Shown: positions 13,801-25,158, counted from the first letter of the stretch. The stretch is DNA of 64,000 nt from Onchocerca volvulus (GCA_000499405.2 HG738137.1:27215928-27279927), one strand, 5' to 3'. The notes: generated by a model from the sequence alone, not told the origin. Program-made: numbers and translations.

Positions 13801-16800
13801 AATGAGTAACTTTTAAGATGTAAAATTAGGAGAAAATTAAGTAAATATAAGAAACAAATAGAAACGGAAGAATCAATACAAAAGCAAACAGATGTTTTGA
13901 AATTTAAACAGAAACGCGCAAAAAATATATCACTCCATTTCTATCACTCTCCTTATCAGAAAAAATAAAAATAAAAATAAAGGAAGAAAGAAAAAAACGA
14001 ATATAAATTATGAAATCATAAATAAACTAAAAGAATAGTAAATATTCTAATTTTTCGAAAACAACCTTTCGAACATTCTGATTCGCAAGTAATTGCTGGG
14101 ACCCAGTATTAACACCATCTCCTTCCAACGTGCTTTTCTCAGCTAAACTCTTGCCAATTCCATTTCTTCCACCAATTTTTAACATTGCAGTTAAGTCGTC
14201 GCTGTTGGGATCAATTCGAAACTCTTCGGACAATCGGTGACCAGCTCGACAATCATACAAAAATATGCGCACAAAGAAAGGTTCAATCTAAAATTGACAA
14301 TTTTTGCAAAATAATAATAAGAGATATGTGATTGCAGGGCAGGTAGATCCCGAATGCGGACTGTAATTAACTGCAATTAAATGCGGAAATATTGATATCC
14401 GAAAAAAACTTTTGAAATTTCAAATTAATAAAACAAATTAATCTTTCATAATTCAGTCACTCATTTTCATTTTTACTGAAAAAATCTCGATATTGAAACC
14501 ATATTGGAATCTTTAAATATTTAAGAAAGAACCTGTAGTAAATTTGTGCTTGAAACAGGTAACATAAGATCCAAATTCAGGAACTCTACGACAAACCGAA
14601 CTACCGTCTTATCTTCTGGAGGTCTTGTTAACTCATTCGCGGCAACATCTGCCAATAAACAGCTCGCTTCACTTTTCGGCATTGACAATCGCTAAAGGAT
14701 AAAAATATTTCGCAGATATTGAAGTGAAGCTTAACAAGTATCAAAATTACGAAATAATTTGAAAAAAATGACTAACATCAAGATCAGGATACAATGCGAA
14801 AAGTGAGCGTCTTTTAACAATTGGTGGCTGCAAGGCTTTTGAAGCAGCACTGCGTTCAGACCAAAAGCTTGTTCCAAACAACTCTCAAAAATAAATAGTT
14901 ATGCGAAAGTCTGAAAACATTATAAATGGAATTTAAAAATATTTATTGAATCTGTTTACTGATATGTAATAATTTAAGGACTAAATTCATTCATTAAAAT
15001 TAACCAACCGGAAGGATCATTAGTTGCCATAGAAGCTCCTTCATCACTTGTTCTTGTTGCTTCTAAGTCCGATGATTCTGATTCTGCACCAATACTTGTT
15101 GAAGCTACTCCATCTAAATTATGAGGATGCTGACAAAATTTAAATTGAACTTTAAAATTTCTGTTGAACTGACAGATATTCAACGACATATGCAAAAATT
15201 TTGTTAAAACTAATTCTTTAGATATAAGGAATATGTTTCAATTTATGAAAAAAAAAACTTCGATCAGATTTACGTTTCTAATGAATATTTTGTCGATTTC
15301 TGAACACCTTTGTTAACGTAATCTATTTCTGGAATGTACTGCATAACGCTTTTATTTCTCACTCTCATAGCAATTCAAGCATATGATTCAAATACTTTAG
15401 ACAATAATTTGCAGAATACTACTCATGATCTTCCATAAATCCTCCTTGTATTTCATATTTCTTCTTTTGTAAACATAAAACAGTTCAATTATTGGATTTG
15501 AATAATTAATATGGCAAAAGTGTGCAATTCATTTTCATAATAATATTATTATTGCATCAATTTTCGATTTTTTTTTATGTTCATTTTCACATATATATAC
15601 ATATATATATATATATATATCAAAGGCACAAAATAATCCCCCCCTATATATATATATATATATAGAAGGCTAATGCAAACTGTTTATTCATATCGTGATG
15701 CCGATGATGTCAACAAGAAAAGAGGAAACAGTTATGTGGCAGTTTATCATCAAATTCGAATAACGATCAGTTGCCCACCGTCAAATCAAGCTGTTCCTAT
15801 CCTCCACGCCTCCTCAGCTGCTTTGATAAGTGAATTCATCTTTTTCTATTTATTTTGATAATTTCATAAAACTTTTACCAAATAAATAAATTCAAAAAGA
15901 GCCTATTACAATTTTTTCGATTGTCTTCTCTTAATCGTACAAGTGTGAATGATGATTAAGAGAACACAATCGAATTTGCTGTAATATTTTGCTCGCACAA
16001 CAACTTGCTCTTCTGAATGCAAAAGTCAGTTACTTGCTGATATGATTTCATTCCAGCTCCCTTGGATAGAATTTGGAATATACATAGATTTAATTAAAAA
16101 TTATGACTATAACAATAGTTCTTCAAAGAAAAGAGTATTGAAAAGAATTGAAAAAATCCGAATTTGAAACAAGGAAAAATTCATGCCGCTATCTTTCCAT
16201 ATTCATAGGTGGTGATTCTTCATTATAACATAAAAAGAGAATATTAACCTTTAAAGCCGCCAGACAAAGCACGATCAATTTCAATTAACCATCTCGGTAA
16301 ATCGCTATCAGAATCAGCTGCTAAAACCCATGAACGCCTCTCTGCACCAGATCCTTTTACCTTTGACAAATTTTTGTCATTTATTCCTTTTAAAAATTCG
16401 AATGTTAAAGCAAGGGAAGCTATGCCTCGCGAAACATTCTTTCAATCCAGTTAAATGAATGAAAATGAAGGAGCTACTTATATATGACATTATCAATTTA
16501 ATCAACTGAACAAGTGATTTATGTATGGCAATGTTTTTCTCCAGAGAAGCAAGTGCAGTAGAAGTACGACATAGTGTTAATAATAAAAAATATGCCCATT
16601 CAAATTTCAAGTTGCGGATTCAATTTTAGAATTAAATTTAAAACCATATATAAGCATAAAAAATTTTCATACAGAGAATTCGTTTAGCAATCTCGTCTTT
16701 TATCTATCACGAATAATAATTATCTTTACACTTACTTCGAGAACACTTTTGCCTTTCTTACTAGTCGACAAAGCCGCTTGTTGTACAACCATTGGAGAAT

Positions 16801-19303
16801 GTGTTAATGTTGCAAATTGTGATTTTCGCATTTCTAGTAGAACCTTTCCATTTTCATCTTTTCTTAGCACACAGTAACGTTTCTTCATGCTCTATAAATG
16901 AAATCATTTAAAATTTTTTAGTTCAAAGTACAGCTTTTATCTAACTATTTCAGTTTTCTATTCATTCAACTCTGCTTTTTAAATTTATTTATTGGATGAT
17001 AAAATAGAATGATTTTTTCGACAAAAAAAAATCTTTCAGAAAGCTTAACCAATGATTTAAAGAGAATAAATTTTTGTCTGAGGTATTAGCAATTCATAAG
17101 TATTCTTATGGCAACAGAGTGACTTTCGCAAATAACTGATTTAGCAATCATGTTGTATATGTTAATACTTGCATTTGTGGAAAGAATTTATCAACAGTGG
17201 TCATTCACCTTGAAATTATCCAAAAGACTAGTTTCTGGCACAATAAACAAGAATCCTTCGCGAATGATATTTGAATTGTAGCGGCCCTCCAACTCCTGAA
17301 ATATATATGTGAGTAAGTATTAATAAGAATTTAGAATATGCGAAAAATTATGGTACATAAAGGATGATGAACTTACTTCTTTTTGTTCATTATAGATCAT
17401 ATCACTTTCATAAATTAATGGCTGAAGATCGACATCCTGGCTGAAAAGAAAAAATTCTAAGATAAATAATCCGAAGTTGTCTACTATCATCATATATATA
17501 TTATTAATCCAATATCTATTATTTTAGTAATTAAAATTCGATTTAAATTCAAGAAGTTTTATTTCTCACTAGTCAGGATTAATATATGGATTTGAATATT
17601 GAAATATTATTCTTCCGTACTGAAATATATTTTGAATAACATTTCCATTACTATAATGCAAGTATTAATATTCATGACTGAAATATAATTGATCTTTTCC
17701 AATAAAAAACAATTTGAACAGCATTTGAAAATTTAATGTCATTGACAGCTTACTCAGAACTGTTGTAATAATCAGAACCAAACTGTACATAATTAAAACG
17801 GATAACACGATATGGAGCAATGTAAAATGCAAGGACTTCTTGTGTAAGTAACCACTTTGCCTCTGTTATTTCTCGTAAACCTAATGATGGCATTACTGTG
17901 CGTTCCATTGGAGATATTGATATTTCCTGAATTAATTTTTATTTACTACATGAAAAGCAATTAAACAAAAATAGATGCTTAAACATTCTTCGAAATAAGT
18001 ATCCCGATGATATCCCGAGTATCCCCATATTGCAGAAATCATGCAAGAAATTTTTGGTTAATATTAAATTTAAGAATTAAAGGGCTAAAAAATACCGTGA
18101 AGTCATCGCGTGGAAATAGCAACAGTTCTCTTTGACTAAGATTTTCTATTATTGGGCTGTTCTCTTCCAAAAACTTTTCATAATCCAATGGTTCCGCCAA
18201 TGGTCGTTTGCGCTGTAGCAATAAGAATTCAAGAAATTCGAAAAATTGAGAATATCGAAATGTTCACTTCTCATCTTCAGACAGAAACTTACAATTTAAA
18301 CCAATCAAGCTGAATTCGACTTGATAAATACAACTTTTTTATATTTAAAGGAAGGTCAAACTAATTAATAATGCAATAAATAACCGTCGGATTCATTGTA
18401 CTCATTGCCGTTCGTACAGCTTCACGAGCTTCTCGAGCCTGTCCTGGTTTACCCACTCCAGCAGTAAATCTAAAACTTCGCGATATTATCTAAATAAGAA
18501 ATCATAATAGTTAATACAATTACAAATATGTGAGATGTCGATCTCTATATTCGTATGCAGAAGTTCTACCAAAATCATTTTTAGTTATAGTTGGTATAAT
18601 AATTATCTATGCTCAAATTGTTAAGGACTTTTCTACTTTAGAATTAATAGAGCAGCTAACTGCAGAAAAATTTATGCGATTCCCTCTATTTCCTTTCAAT
18701 ATTATTTTAATTCTATCTTTTGTAAGGAGTAATCCAAAAGAAATCCTTTGAAGAAATCTAAGCATTTATATTTTTTCATCATTGGTATTCAAAATAATAT
18801 CAATCAAACATTAATTTTATTACTCGACAAATTAATATTTACATGAAACCATTATCTGAGGTAAATAAGATGTTTCATAAGATTACTTAAAGTAACTTGA
18901 ACTAATTTCTGTTACATAATGATTACATAAATTCGTGGAATGATGCCATTCCAAAACTTTGAATTTATGGTGGAAATATTTTTTAAAAAATGTGAAGGAA
19001 TGAATAAATTTTTCAGCATAAATGACCAAAAAAACCAGAAACTTTGATAAAATAACTGAAATTAAACACTGCTAAAAGTTAAGCTCAATTATTTCTCGAG
19101 TCAACACATTAAATCTGACATCAAATTAAAGCCTCATTAATTGGATGATAAAATTTTTCAAATATTTTCAGCTAAAAATTATACTTCCGTAATTGTCCAC
19201 TAGCTGATCGCTGACTTGATATCTCCACCAAGCCACTACTACCAGCACTGGAACCGGAAACCATCGAGCGACGATCGTCATGTCGAGATGTATTAATTTT
19301 CAT
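1..19303 (-). CDS. DOCK-D (zizimin / DOCK9-10-11-like) Rho-family GEF, 3' end cut by window edge
   Basis: The product should load GTP on Cdc42/Rac-type GTPases through its DHR-2 domain at membranes bound by its PH and DHR-1 domains. I placed 44 exons by reading splice sites; all phases are compatible and give about 1,951 aa (family about 2,070), so roughly the last 120-250 residues lie outside the window. Order: N-terminal conserved region with [10 protein letters not shown] domain (about 190-300); conserved block with [15 protein letters not shown] and [12 protein letters not shown]-1 (about 670-850) with [16 protein letters not shown]; helical middle with [15 protein letters not shown]-2 from about 1,727 with [14 protein letters not shown]. 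The PH domain and these motifs fit DOCK-D rather than DOCK6/7/8. The start at 19303 follows an acceptor-like ctattagcag, suggesting trans-splicing. The subfamily call comes from memory of vertebrate DOCK9/11, not a search. Confidence 0.93.
2132..10942 (-). other. DOCK exons 21-38 (helical middle region)
   Basis: Exons: 21, 10874-10942; 22, 10138-10287; 23, 8941-9056; 24, 8490-8700; 25, 8169-8288; 26, 7912-8058; 27, 7676-7759; 28, 7191-7326; 29, 6331-6515; 30, 5863-5992; 31, 5376-5524; 32, 4736-4926; 33, 4296-4423; 34, 3920-4059; 35, 3502-3645; 36, 2965-3127; 37, 2578-2680; 38, 2132-2255. Landmarks: [14 protein letters not shown] (27), [14 protein letters not shown] (28), [15 protein letters not shown] (34) and [14 protein letters not shown] (37). 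The introns are AT-rich and show no other gene, including the longest one at 9057-10137. Confidence 0.82.
11060..12748 (-). other. DOCK exons 16-20: DHR-1 (C2-like) domain
   Basis: Exons: 16, 12501-12748; 17, 12129-12224; 18, 11771-11875; 19, 11429-11581; 20, 11060-11230. Landmarks are [20 protein letters not shown] in exon 16, [11 protein letters not shown] in 17, [11 protein letters not shown] in 18, [10 protein letters not shown] in 19 and [11 protein letters not shown] in 20. They are the usual order of a DOCK DHR-1 lipid-binding domain. The intron between exons 19 and 20 (11231-11428) starts with gcaagt instead of GT; phase 0 on both sides supports it. Confidence 0.85.
12826..15113 (-). 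other. DOCK exons 9-15 (region between PH and DHR-1)
   Basis: Exons: 9, 15009-15113; 10, 14777-14883; 11, 14533-14691; 12, 14066-14287; 13, 13483-13682; 14, 12998-13120; 15, 12826-12914. Exon 9 is acidic and Ser/Thr-rich, probably a flexible linker. Exon 12 starts [12 protein letters not shown] and exon 13 has [12 protein letters not shown] and RMPFAWAAR, both strongly conserved in zizimins. Joining exon 11 directly to 12 keeps the frame and the family spacing, so the acceptor-like cag near 14372 is not needed. Confidence 0.82.
15591..15664. repeat. AT microsatellite interrupted by a C run
   Basis: Two (AT)n tracts of about 27 and 20 bases flank a short unique segment with six consecutive C. 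The array lies in DOCK intron 8 and marks one edge of a 550-bp tract that is almost identical to 38488-39045. Confidence 0.85.
15665..17140. repeat. Parent segment of the inverted duplication (DOCK intron 8 to intron 6)
   Basis: This part of the live DOCK gene is present again, inverted, at 34540-35470 (for 16235-17140) and 38488-39045 (for 15665-16215). Weaker similarity goes on to about 15200 (copy 39046-39430). Exons 7 and 8 lie inside it. Similarity is roughly 80-85% by eye for 16235-17140 but about 97% for 15665-16215. Confidence 0.8.
15916..15974. repeat. Inverted repeat able to form a 20+ bp hairpin
   Basis: Arm 15916-15939 (starts ttcgattgtcttctcttaat) pairs with arm 15952-15974 (gattaagagaacacaatcgaa) with about two mismatches and a loop of about 12 bases. 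It sits in DOCK intron 8 and is kept in the copy at 38737-38795, where the stem is equally good. Either strand could form a pre-miRNA-sized hairpin. No expression can be shown from sequence. Confidence 0.6.
16249..17295 (-). other. DOCK exons 6-8: PH domain
   Basis: Exons: 6, 17209-17295 (strand 1, [12 protein letters not shown]); 7, 16736-16891 ([19 protein letters not shown], the typical second and third PH strands); 8, 16249-16360 ([20 protein letters not shown], the last strand and C-terminal helix with its conserved Trp). The domain should bind phosphoinositides. A PH domain here marks the DOCK-D subfamily. Exons 7 and 8 have a broken inverted copy at 34.8-35.4 kb. The exon 8 acceptor (tttgtcaaag) is weaker than the others. 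Confidence 0.85.
17377..19303 (-). other. DOCK exons 1-5 (N-terminal conserved region)
   Basis: Exons: 1, 19185-19303; 2, 18385-18469; 3, 18096-18212; 4, 17754-17926; 5, 17377-17440. They encode residues 1 to about 186. Exon 2 has [13 protein letters not shown] and exon 3 has EPLDYEKF and LLLFPRDDF, both of which match the start of vertebrate zizimins. Exon 1 is Ser/Gly-rich and unlike other DOCKs. Donors are gtata, gttat, gtatt, gtaag and gtaag. Confidence 0.85.
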
Positions 19304-20156
19304 TCTGCTAATAGAAATTAATCATCGATTTATATCACAACAAATGATAATCGAGAATGATATTTAATTCTATTGACGAGATGGTAAACAGTCGAGATTT
19401 TTGTAAAATAATAAAAATAATTTAGACAAAACGACAACCAAAGTGGTCGTCATTGTTTAAATAATATATATAGTCTGACAGCTGATTATTAGTCTTTAAT
19501 TCGTGATAATCACTGATAACAATAGTACTTATCATAACAATTACATATTTGGAGAATTTAAATACTAATTAATCGTTATTCTTCATTTATTGTCCATTTA
19601 TCTTCACTATGCCTATTCATTTATTCATACATACAGTTTATTTATGATTATTTATCAGTTCATATATAGTTTGCACAATCTTACGAGTATTTTAAATCAT
19701 CAAAAAACATGTAACATCACTGAATTAGAACGTATCTTTGCAAAAGAATAGAACTCAGTCAGGAAGCGATCTTGCGTATAATAGTAACGGAAATGTGTGG
19801 TATCGTTATGCAACTACGTTAAACGTGAGCGCAGTGTAGAAAGCATGTTAGACAGTGGTTTTTGGGGAAATTTTCCATGAATAGTTGTTTAATTGTTGTC
19901 GTTTTATTAAAAAAAAAAAAGGAATTTGTAGACATAGGCCATTACTGCCAAATCAATGATTTTATTCGGATTGGTCAATAAAAAAGTTCTTTTTTTTTTT
20001 CAAATCTATCAAATAAACAAGTTTTTATTTGAATTCAAAGCATAAAAAGGATTTTACATGCATTTTTTTTATATAGGACAAGCATGTTATCAATTTATTT
20101 GTTATAACGTATTACTTGCACTTGTTAATTAGGATGCGTAAATCAATTGCAGCAAA
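19304..20156. promoter_or_regulatory. Divergent intergenic region between DOCK and eEF1B genes
   Basis: These 853 bases separate two head-to-head starts, so they should hold the promoters of both genes. Most of it is AT-rich; 19750-19865 is clearly GC-richer and is the best candidate for a core element. The minus-strand start follows ctattagcag directly, and the plus-strand start has a splice acceptor 5 bases upstream, so both mRNAs may be trans-spliced. No known factor site was identified. Confidence 0.5.
20140..20156 (+). promoter_or_regulatory. Probable spliced-leader acceptor of eEF1B-delta
   Basis: The sequence aatcaattgcag followed by caaaATG gives an AG at 20151-20152, five bases before the start codon, with no upstream coding exon. 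This is the usual place of SL1 trans-splicing in nematode housekeeping genes. Inference from position and consensus. Confidence 0.55.
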
Positions 20157-23100
20157 ATGGTATCGGTAGAAAGTCTTCTGTCGGAGGTGACAACATTATT
20201 TGGACACCGATTGGTGTTGAAAGCAGCAGACGAATTATTTTTTGGTGACAAAATGCTATATCACTATCACTCAAATGATGGAACAAAAAGGGAGATATCT
20301 GGTTTGTCATTATTTACTTATTTACTTTTCCTCTTTTTTATTCACTATTCGAAATCGTCGTATAGCTTTATTCCTATCATTTCTCAGCTTTTGATCAATA
20401 AAAAAAAATTCACATTTAAATAAATTCATAGCATGCTTGGCTTGTATAAAGCAAATGCATGTTATTATTGTATTCATAAAAGTAAAGATACAAAAAACCA
20501 ACTCCAGTAAAGGTACTACTCAATTAAAAAAAATTCACATTTAATTCTCGCTTAAAACATTTAATTCCCGCTTGCCGATTATTATTTACTTCAAGTTATT
20601 TTTTCGAATTAAAATTAAGTATTGACATGTTATTATCTGTTTTGATTCCATTAACTGCGGGATCAAATAAATGCCAAACATGCAAATAATTTTGCTTTTA
20701 TTATTGAATTGTTTTATTTGTCTTTTAAGTTTAATTAAAAGTGTCTTTTTTATTAATTGACTTCCTACCAGAAGTGTTTTCATTCTTAAAGCAAAAGAGT
20801 TATTATTGCATTCATAAAATTGAAAATACAAAAAACCAGCCCCAATAAAGATATAAATCAATTTAAAAAATTCACATTTACTTCCCGCTTAAAATAGAAA
20901 TAGAATCTTCCTCAATGTACAGCGCAAATTCGCTTTCTTATTTGTTGCTTGATGATTGTATCACTTCTGATTTATCCCAGTGTTGTTGTAAAATTTTGGG
21001 AGTTTTTCAGGTGGCAATCGTGATACAGAGCGTCGCAAAGATAAGCGCAAGAATCAGAAAGACAAAAGTCATAGTAGTGATGTGAATGAAAAATCTGTTG
21101 GTTCGAATGGTCTACGTGATGCTATCGCTAGTGCTAGAAAGACAATAAAGCAAGCTCTGGAAGATACTAGTGGTAAGTAAAATTATTATGCGACCAATGG
21201 TGAAGAAGTTTTTGTCTCTGGGAGTAGTAATTGTTATGGGATGATGATATGCGTTTTACGCAAAAACAAAATGTCATTTCATTGAACAATTTGATGATTT
21301 GTAATGATAATTCATTTTTGTCAATATATATTTGGTAGTCTGACAATATCGATCTATTTATTGGATAACATTAAATTAGTCATTATTGATTAAAATCAGT
21401 CAATTAGCAGCGTTTTAAAAATTTTTATTTCCAAATTTCTCTACTCATTCACTATAGCTCTTTTTCGATAGTTGCGTAACTTCGTGCTGCTCTATACATA
21501 ACCTCAAATAATAAATTTTATTTAATGCACGGTTGGCAAATATTGTGTAATCTTCACCGATTTATGATCAGCGATGTTATGAAAACTATTTCTTGTCGCT
21601 TTACCTATCATATTGCTACTCTTGTTTCGAGTGAAATATTTCCATCAGATTTTGTGAAAAAAGTTGCATCAAAAAATTTCAGTGCCAAGTTCTTTTCATT
21701 TCCAGATGATGCAACAAGTAACGCTCTAACGAAATTGACTGAAGAAGTTGTTGCGTTGAAAAAAATAAGTGATGAAATGCGAAATGAAATTGACAAACTA
21801 CGTGAAGATTTCCAAAAGATACTGAATTATGCTCAGCAGGTCAGTTATTGGTTTTTCAGAGAAAAAGAATTTTATTTTTTTATTATTATTCAAATTCAGA
21901 TATTTTCTTAATTTCACAATTAATTATTTAAACTCGAATAGTTCCTTAAATTTTATAAGTTAGTTCTTTTTTATTGGTGCAACTTTTTCTATATAATTAA
22001 TTACCCATGTTCTTCCAATAAGTCATTTATTTCTTGTTCCAGACGAGAGTTATTTATATAAATAGTTTTATAGGATTTAAACCATATTCCATAAAATTCC
22101 ATTAGCAACATTTCTATATTTATTAAATTCATGTCATGTAGTTTAATACTGAAATGATTTTCAGTTTGGGTAATAGGTGAAGTGCTTTAATGGGCAGTGT
22201 TTTTTAATATGGGTGTATTTCTTGTTATATTTCTTGCTTTCTTGGAGTCTTTTTTTTTTTGCTTTTTGTTTCTTTCATTTGTTTTATTTTTCTTTAACAG
22301 GATATGTATCTAAGATTTCAGTATCCAAAATGTTGAACATTTTGTAAATAATTACTAAAACTTAGTATCATTTTGCAGTTAAAACCTTGCATGTCCTCTG
22401 CACTGGAAAGAGTTGGAAGTAGGACACTTATTCTGGGCGATGGCAATTTTTCATTTACTCTTGCATTTGCTCGTTTGCATCCTGAGACCGAAATATACAC
22501 AAGTGTATTTGAGAGTTACTCTGAATATGTTACAAAATATCCCTCTGCTAAAAAGAATATCACCGAACTTCGAACTAATCATCCTTGTGTCCACATCTTA
22601 TTTTCGATCGATGCCTGTTTACTTCCGGAATATTGGACCGGATTTTATGATGACATTATATGGAATTTTCCTCATCACTGTGGAAAAACAAATCTTCGTA
22701 GAAGTCGTCAGCTAATTCGAAAAACATTTGCAAGCGTTGGGCGATTATTGTTATCCGGTCGTTTTCATATTACTCTTGCCAAGGGACAAAGTGGATTAGA
22801 TCACTCGTCTATACTGTGCAAGCGATATTTCAAGTACCGACAGTTGCCAGAACATAGATCAGACAGCTGGAATATTATCTACATAGCTGCTGAAGAATAC
22901 TTGATTCTTCAGCAAGCTTTCATATTTCAGTGGGAATTATTTCCTCAATATACTAGCTCAGGATATCATAATTCAGAACGATCTTTTAATTATAAAACTG
23001 GATCGGAAACTCTTACTTTCGTTAAAACTCCTGTCGTCACTAGAATCAAAGAATTTATTGAATATGAAAATAAGATTTTTAGAATCAAAAGAGTAGCTCA

Positions 23101-25068
23101 TGAATGGAGACCATTTTTTCAAAGAGACCTATCAATTATATATTTGAATGCAAAGAAAGCTACAAAATTAGAGAAAATCTTATTTTTTTTGATTGAAGAA
23201 TTTTGTGGGCATGCTTTGCTGGATTTTTATGAAGTCGTAGACTTAAGAACATATTATTTAGGTCAACCTAATCATATTTATCGTTTTATCTGGCAGAGCT
23301 GGAGAATACCATTATCTAGAAAACTATGTAATTCGATGCATGAAGAAATCAAATTGATGCTTAGCAATCATTTCGTTGAGCAACATTTGGAAATGGTTGT
23401 AACTTAAATTTAAAGATTTATCGATCTTAGTGTATTTCTTCAGCATTCGTTTTTGAATAAATTGTTCTTATTTGAGATTCGTGTTTCCTGGATTTCATGT
23501 TTTATCTTTATTTTTATTTGCCTAACAATCCAAAAGAATGATATGTTAACATTTTGTAAAAGTTAAATCCAATGCTTTGAATTGTTTGCTTTGATATGAC
23601 TATATGCTTTAAGTTGGAAATAACCTCTCTATTATTATATATATTAAATAGGACTTTTTCTCGAAATGCAGATAACAGCTTATTAAATTATTAAGTTTTT
23701 TAAGCATATCCTTTATTATATTGAAGTTCTGAAACTTTCAAAAAAAAAAAAATTAGATGATTTTGTCAGTTTTAAATCTATTATTTTAGGGTGGTAATAT
23801 TCCTCTTTCTAAGTTGCAAAAGCAGTCATCAGCATCGAAAATTGAGAAATCATTGGAAGCATCAAAGGAGGATGATTTTGATTTATTTGGATCATCGGAT
23901 GAAGAAAAAGATGAAGAAAAAGAAATGATCAAACAACAAAGGTTGAAGGCTTATGCTGAGAAGAAAGCAAAGAAACCAGGAACTATTGCCAAATCTTCTG
24001 TTATTTTGGATGTGAAAGTAAGCTTTTTCATTATTCTTGATTTAAAAATGAGATTTTTTCCTATTTCATTGGTAAATAAAAAATGTCACCTTAATATTGT
24101 ATTAGCATCGAAATCGAAACGCACTACATTGAATAGCCATATAGTCTCTGAAATTCAAGAAATTTTCTTTAATATTCCTGGATTCAGAATGCAGAGTTTC
24201 TTGCGCTATTTAATTCATAGTTATCAATGTAAAAAATTTTTCATATATTAGAGATCAAAAGTTTGATTTTCGTGTAATTTTTTTTTTCTTCCTTAGTTTC
24301 AATGCTTTATTTTAAGCCTTGGGATGACACTACAGATATGCAAGAAATGGAGAAACTTGTAAGAAGGATTGAAAAAGATGGTCTCGTCTGGGGTGGTGGT
24401 CAGTTTTTTGTTTTGAAATTTTTATGCAATTGTATTTTGTGTGCAGTCCTGTTACACCATAATCAGGAAGTATGCTGAATCAAAGAATGGATGATCTTAA
24501 TGGATTGCTACTCGTCAAAAATCCACTTTTTTGTTTTTATTTTTTATTCTTTTTTGACAAATTAGAAGAAGGAAGAAACATTTTTGAAATGCATGATTTT
24601 AACGAGCTTTTGCAGTATCCATAGTTCGTATTGATGTAATTTTTTTGTAGCTCTATTGTAATCAAACACACTCCGTGCTACTCTGCTTTTCATATTTCCA
24701 TTTCTGTTCGTGAAATTATATTGTGGAACAGCTATGTTTCATTCTTGAATGAGCATTTTTTTAGCAAAATTGATTCCGCTTGCTTATGGTATTAAAGTAT
24801 TGCAAATTATCTGCGTTGTGGAGGATGAAAAAGTTTCTGTGGATGACCTTATCGATCAGATAACCGAAGAAGTATCAGACCATGTATGATTTTTTTATCT
24901 CTAAATTTTTAATTTATGTTTCCTTTCTGTCTATTATCCCACATTTCCTCTTTATTCATTTTCATTTAATCAAAATTAAAATTGAGACCAAAATATGATT
25001 TCATTTTTCATTGCTCTTTTTCATTTCAGGTGCAAAGTGTCGATATCGTCGCTTTTAACAAAATTTGA
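20157..25068 (+). CDS. eef-1B.2: Translation elongation factor eEF1B-delta (eEF1D), GDP/GTP exchange subunit
   Basis: The protein exchanges GDP for GTP on eEF1A in the cytosolic eEF1 complex. Exons: 20157-20301, 21011-21172, 21649-21839, 23790-24017, 24317-24398, 24765-24883 and 25030-25068, all in phase, 321 aa. The N-terminal part is unusual. Exon 3 has a leucine-zipper-like coil ([20 protein letters not shown]), the mark of delta rather than beta subunits. Exon 4 carries the acidic EF1B linker [18 protein letters not shown] and [20 protein letters not shown]. Exons 5-7 form the catalytic domain: [38 protein letters not shown] and the invariant C-terminus [13 protein letters not shown] poly(A) signal follows at 25153. 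Intron 3 (1.95 kb) hosts another gene. The symbol follows C. elegans usage for the delta paralogue. Confidence 0.95.
22391..23407 (+). CDS. FDXACB1/BMT5-like protein nested in eEF1B intron 3 (DUF2431 + FDX-ACB)
   Basis: A single-exon gene of 338 aa on the same strand as its host. The N-terminal half is the DUF2431 Rossmann-like domain of yeast Bmt5 (25S rRNA uridine-N3 methyltransferase) and FDXACB1: SAM-loop [15 protein letters not shown], then the acidic region [18 protein letters not shown] [12 protein letters not shown] with GKTNLRRSR, and [14 protein letters not shown]. The C-terminal 100 residues fit a ferredoxin-fold anticodon-binding domain ([33 protein letters not shown]). Start: ATG at 22391, 12 bases after acceptor ttttgcag (ends 22378). 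That acceptor is in frame with eEF1B exon 3, so the segment may be an alternative last exon rather than an independent gene. AATAAA lies 49 bases after the stop. Substrate unknown. Confidence 0.85.
   Translation: MSSALERVGSRTLILGDGNFSFTLAFARLHPETEIYTSVFESYSEYVTKYPSAKKNITELRTNHPCVHILFSIDACLLPEYWTGFYDDIIWNFPHHCGKTNLRRSRQLIRKTFASVGRLLLSGRFHITLAKGQSGLDHSSILCKRYFKYRQLPEHRSDSWNIIYIAAEEYLILQQAFIFQWELFPQYTSSGYHNSERSFNYKTGSETLTFVKTPVVTRIKEFIEYENKIFRIKRVAHEWRPFFQRDLSIIYLNAKKATKLEKILFFLIEEFCGHALLDFYEVVDLRTYYLGQPNHIYRFIWQSWRIPLSRKLCNSMHEEIKLMLSNHFVEQHLEMVVT
23456..23461 (+). terminator. Poly(A) signal AATAAA of the nested gene
   Basis: A canonical AATAAA 49 bases downstream of the stop at 23407 and inside eEF1B intron 3. 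It supports real 3'-end formation for the nested coding exon. Confidence 0.65.
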
Positions 25069-25152
25069 AAAGCAATTATTTCATGTCAAGTTCTTTTTCT
25101 ACCTTCATCAGTTCTCTGTTTTTTCCCTTTTTGAGAATTATATTTTCGTATT

Positions 25153-25158
25153 AATAAA
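25153..25158 (+). terminator. Poly(A) signal AATAAA of eEF1B-delta
   Basis: A canonical AATAAA 85 bases downstream of the eEF1B stop codon at 25066-25068. Confidence 0.6.

Noticed and set aside
14301..14372. Possible extra DOCK exon with [13 protein letters not shown] after an acceptor-like cag
   Set aside because: There is no usable GT donor, and exon 11 (14533-14691) joins exon 12 (14066-14287) in frame with the family spacing.
15673..15858. 61-codon frame repeated at 38846-39034
   Set aside because: Changes between the copies include amino-acid changes and a codon insertion, and the region is an intron of DOCK. No domain seen.
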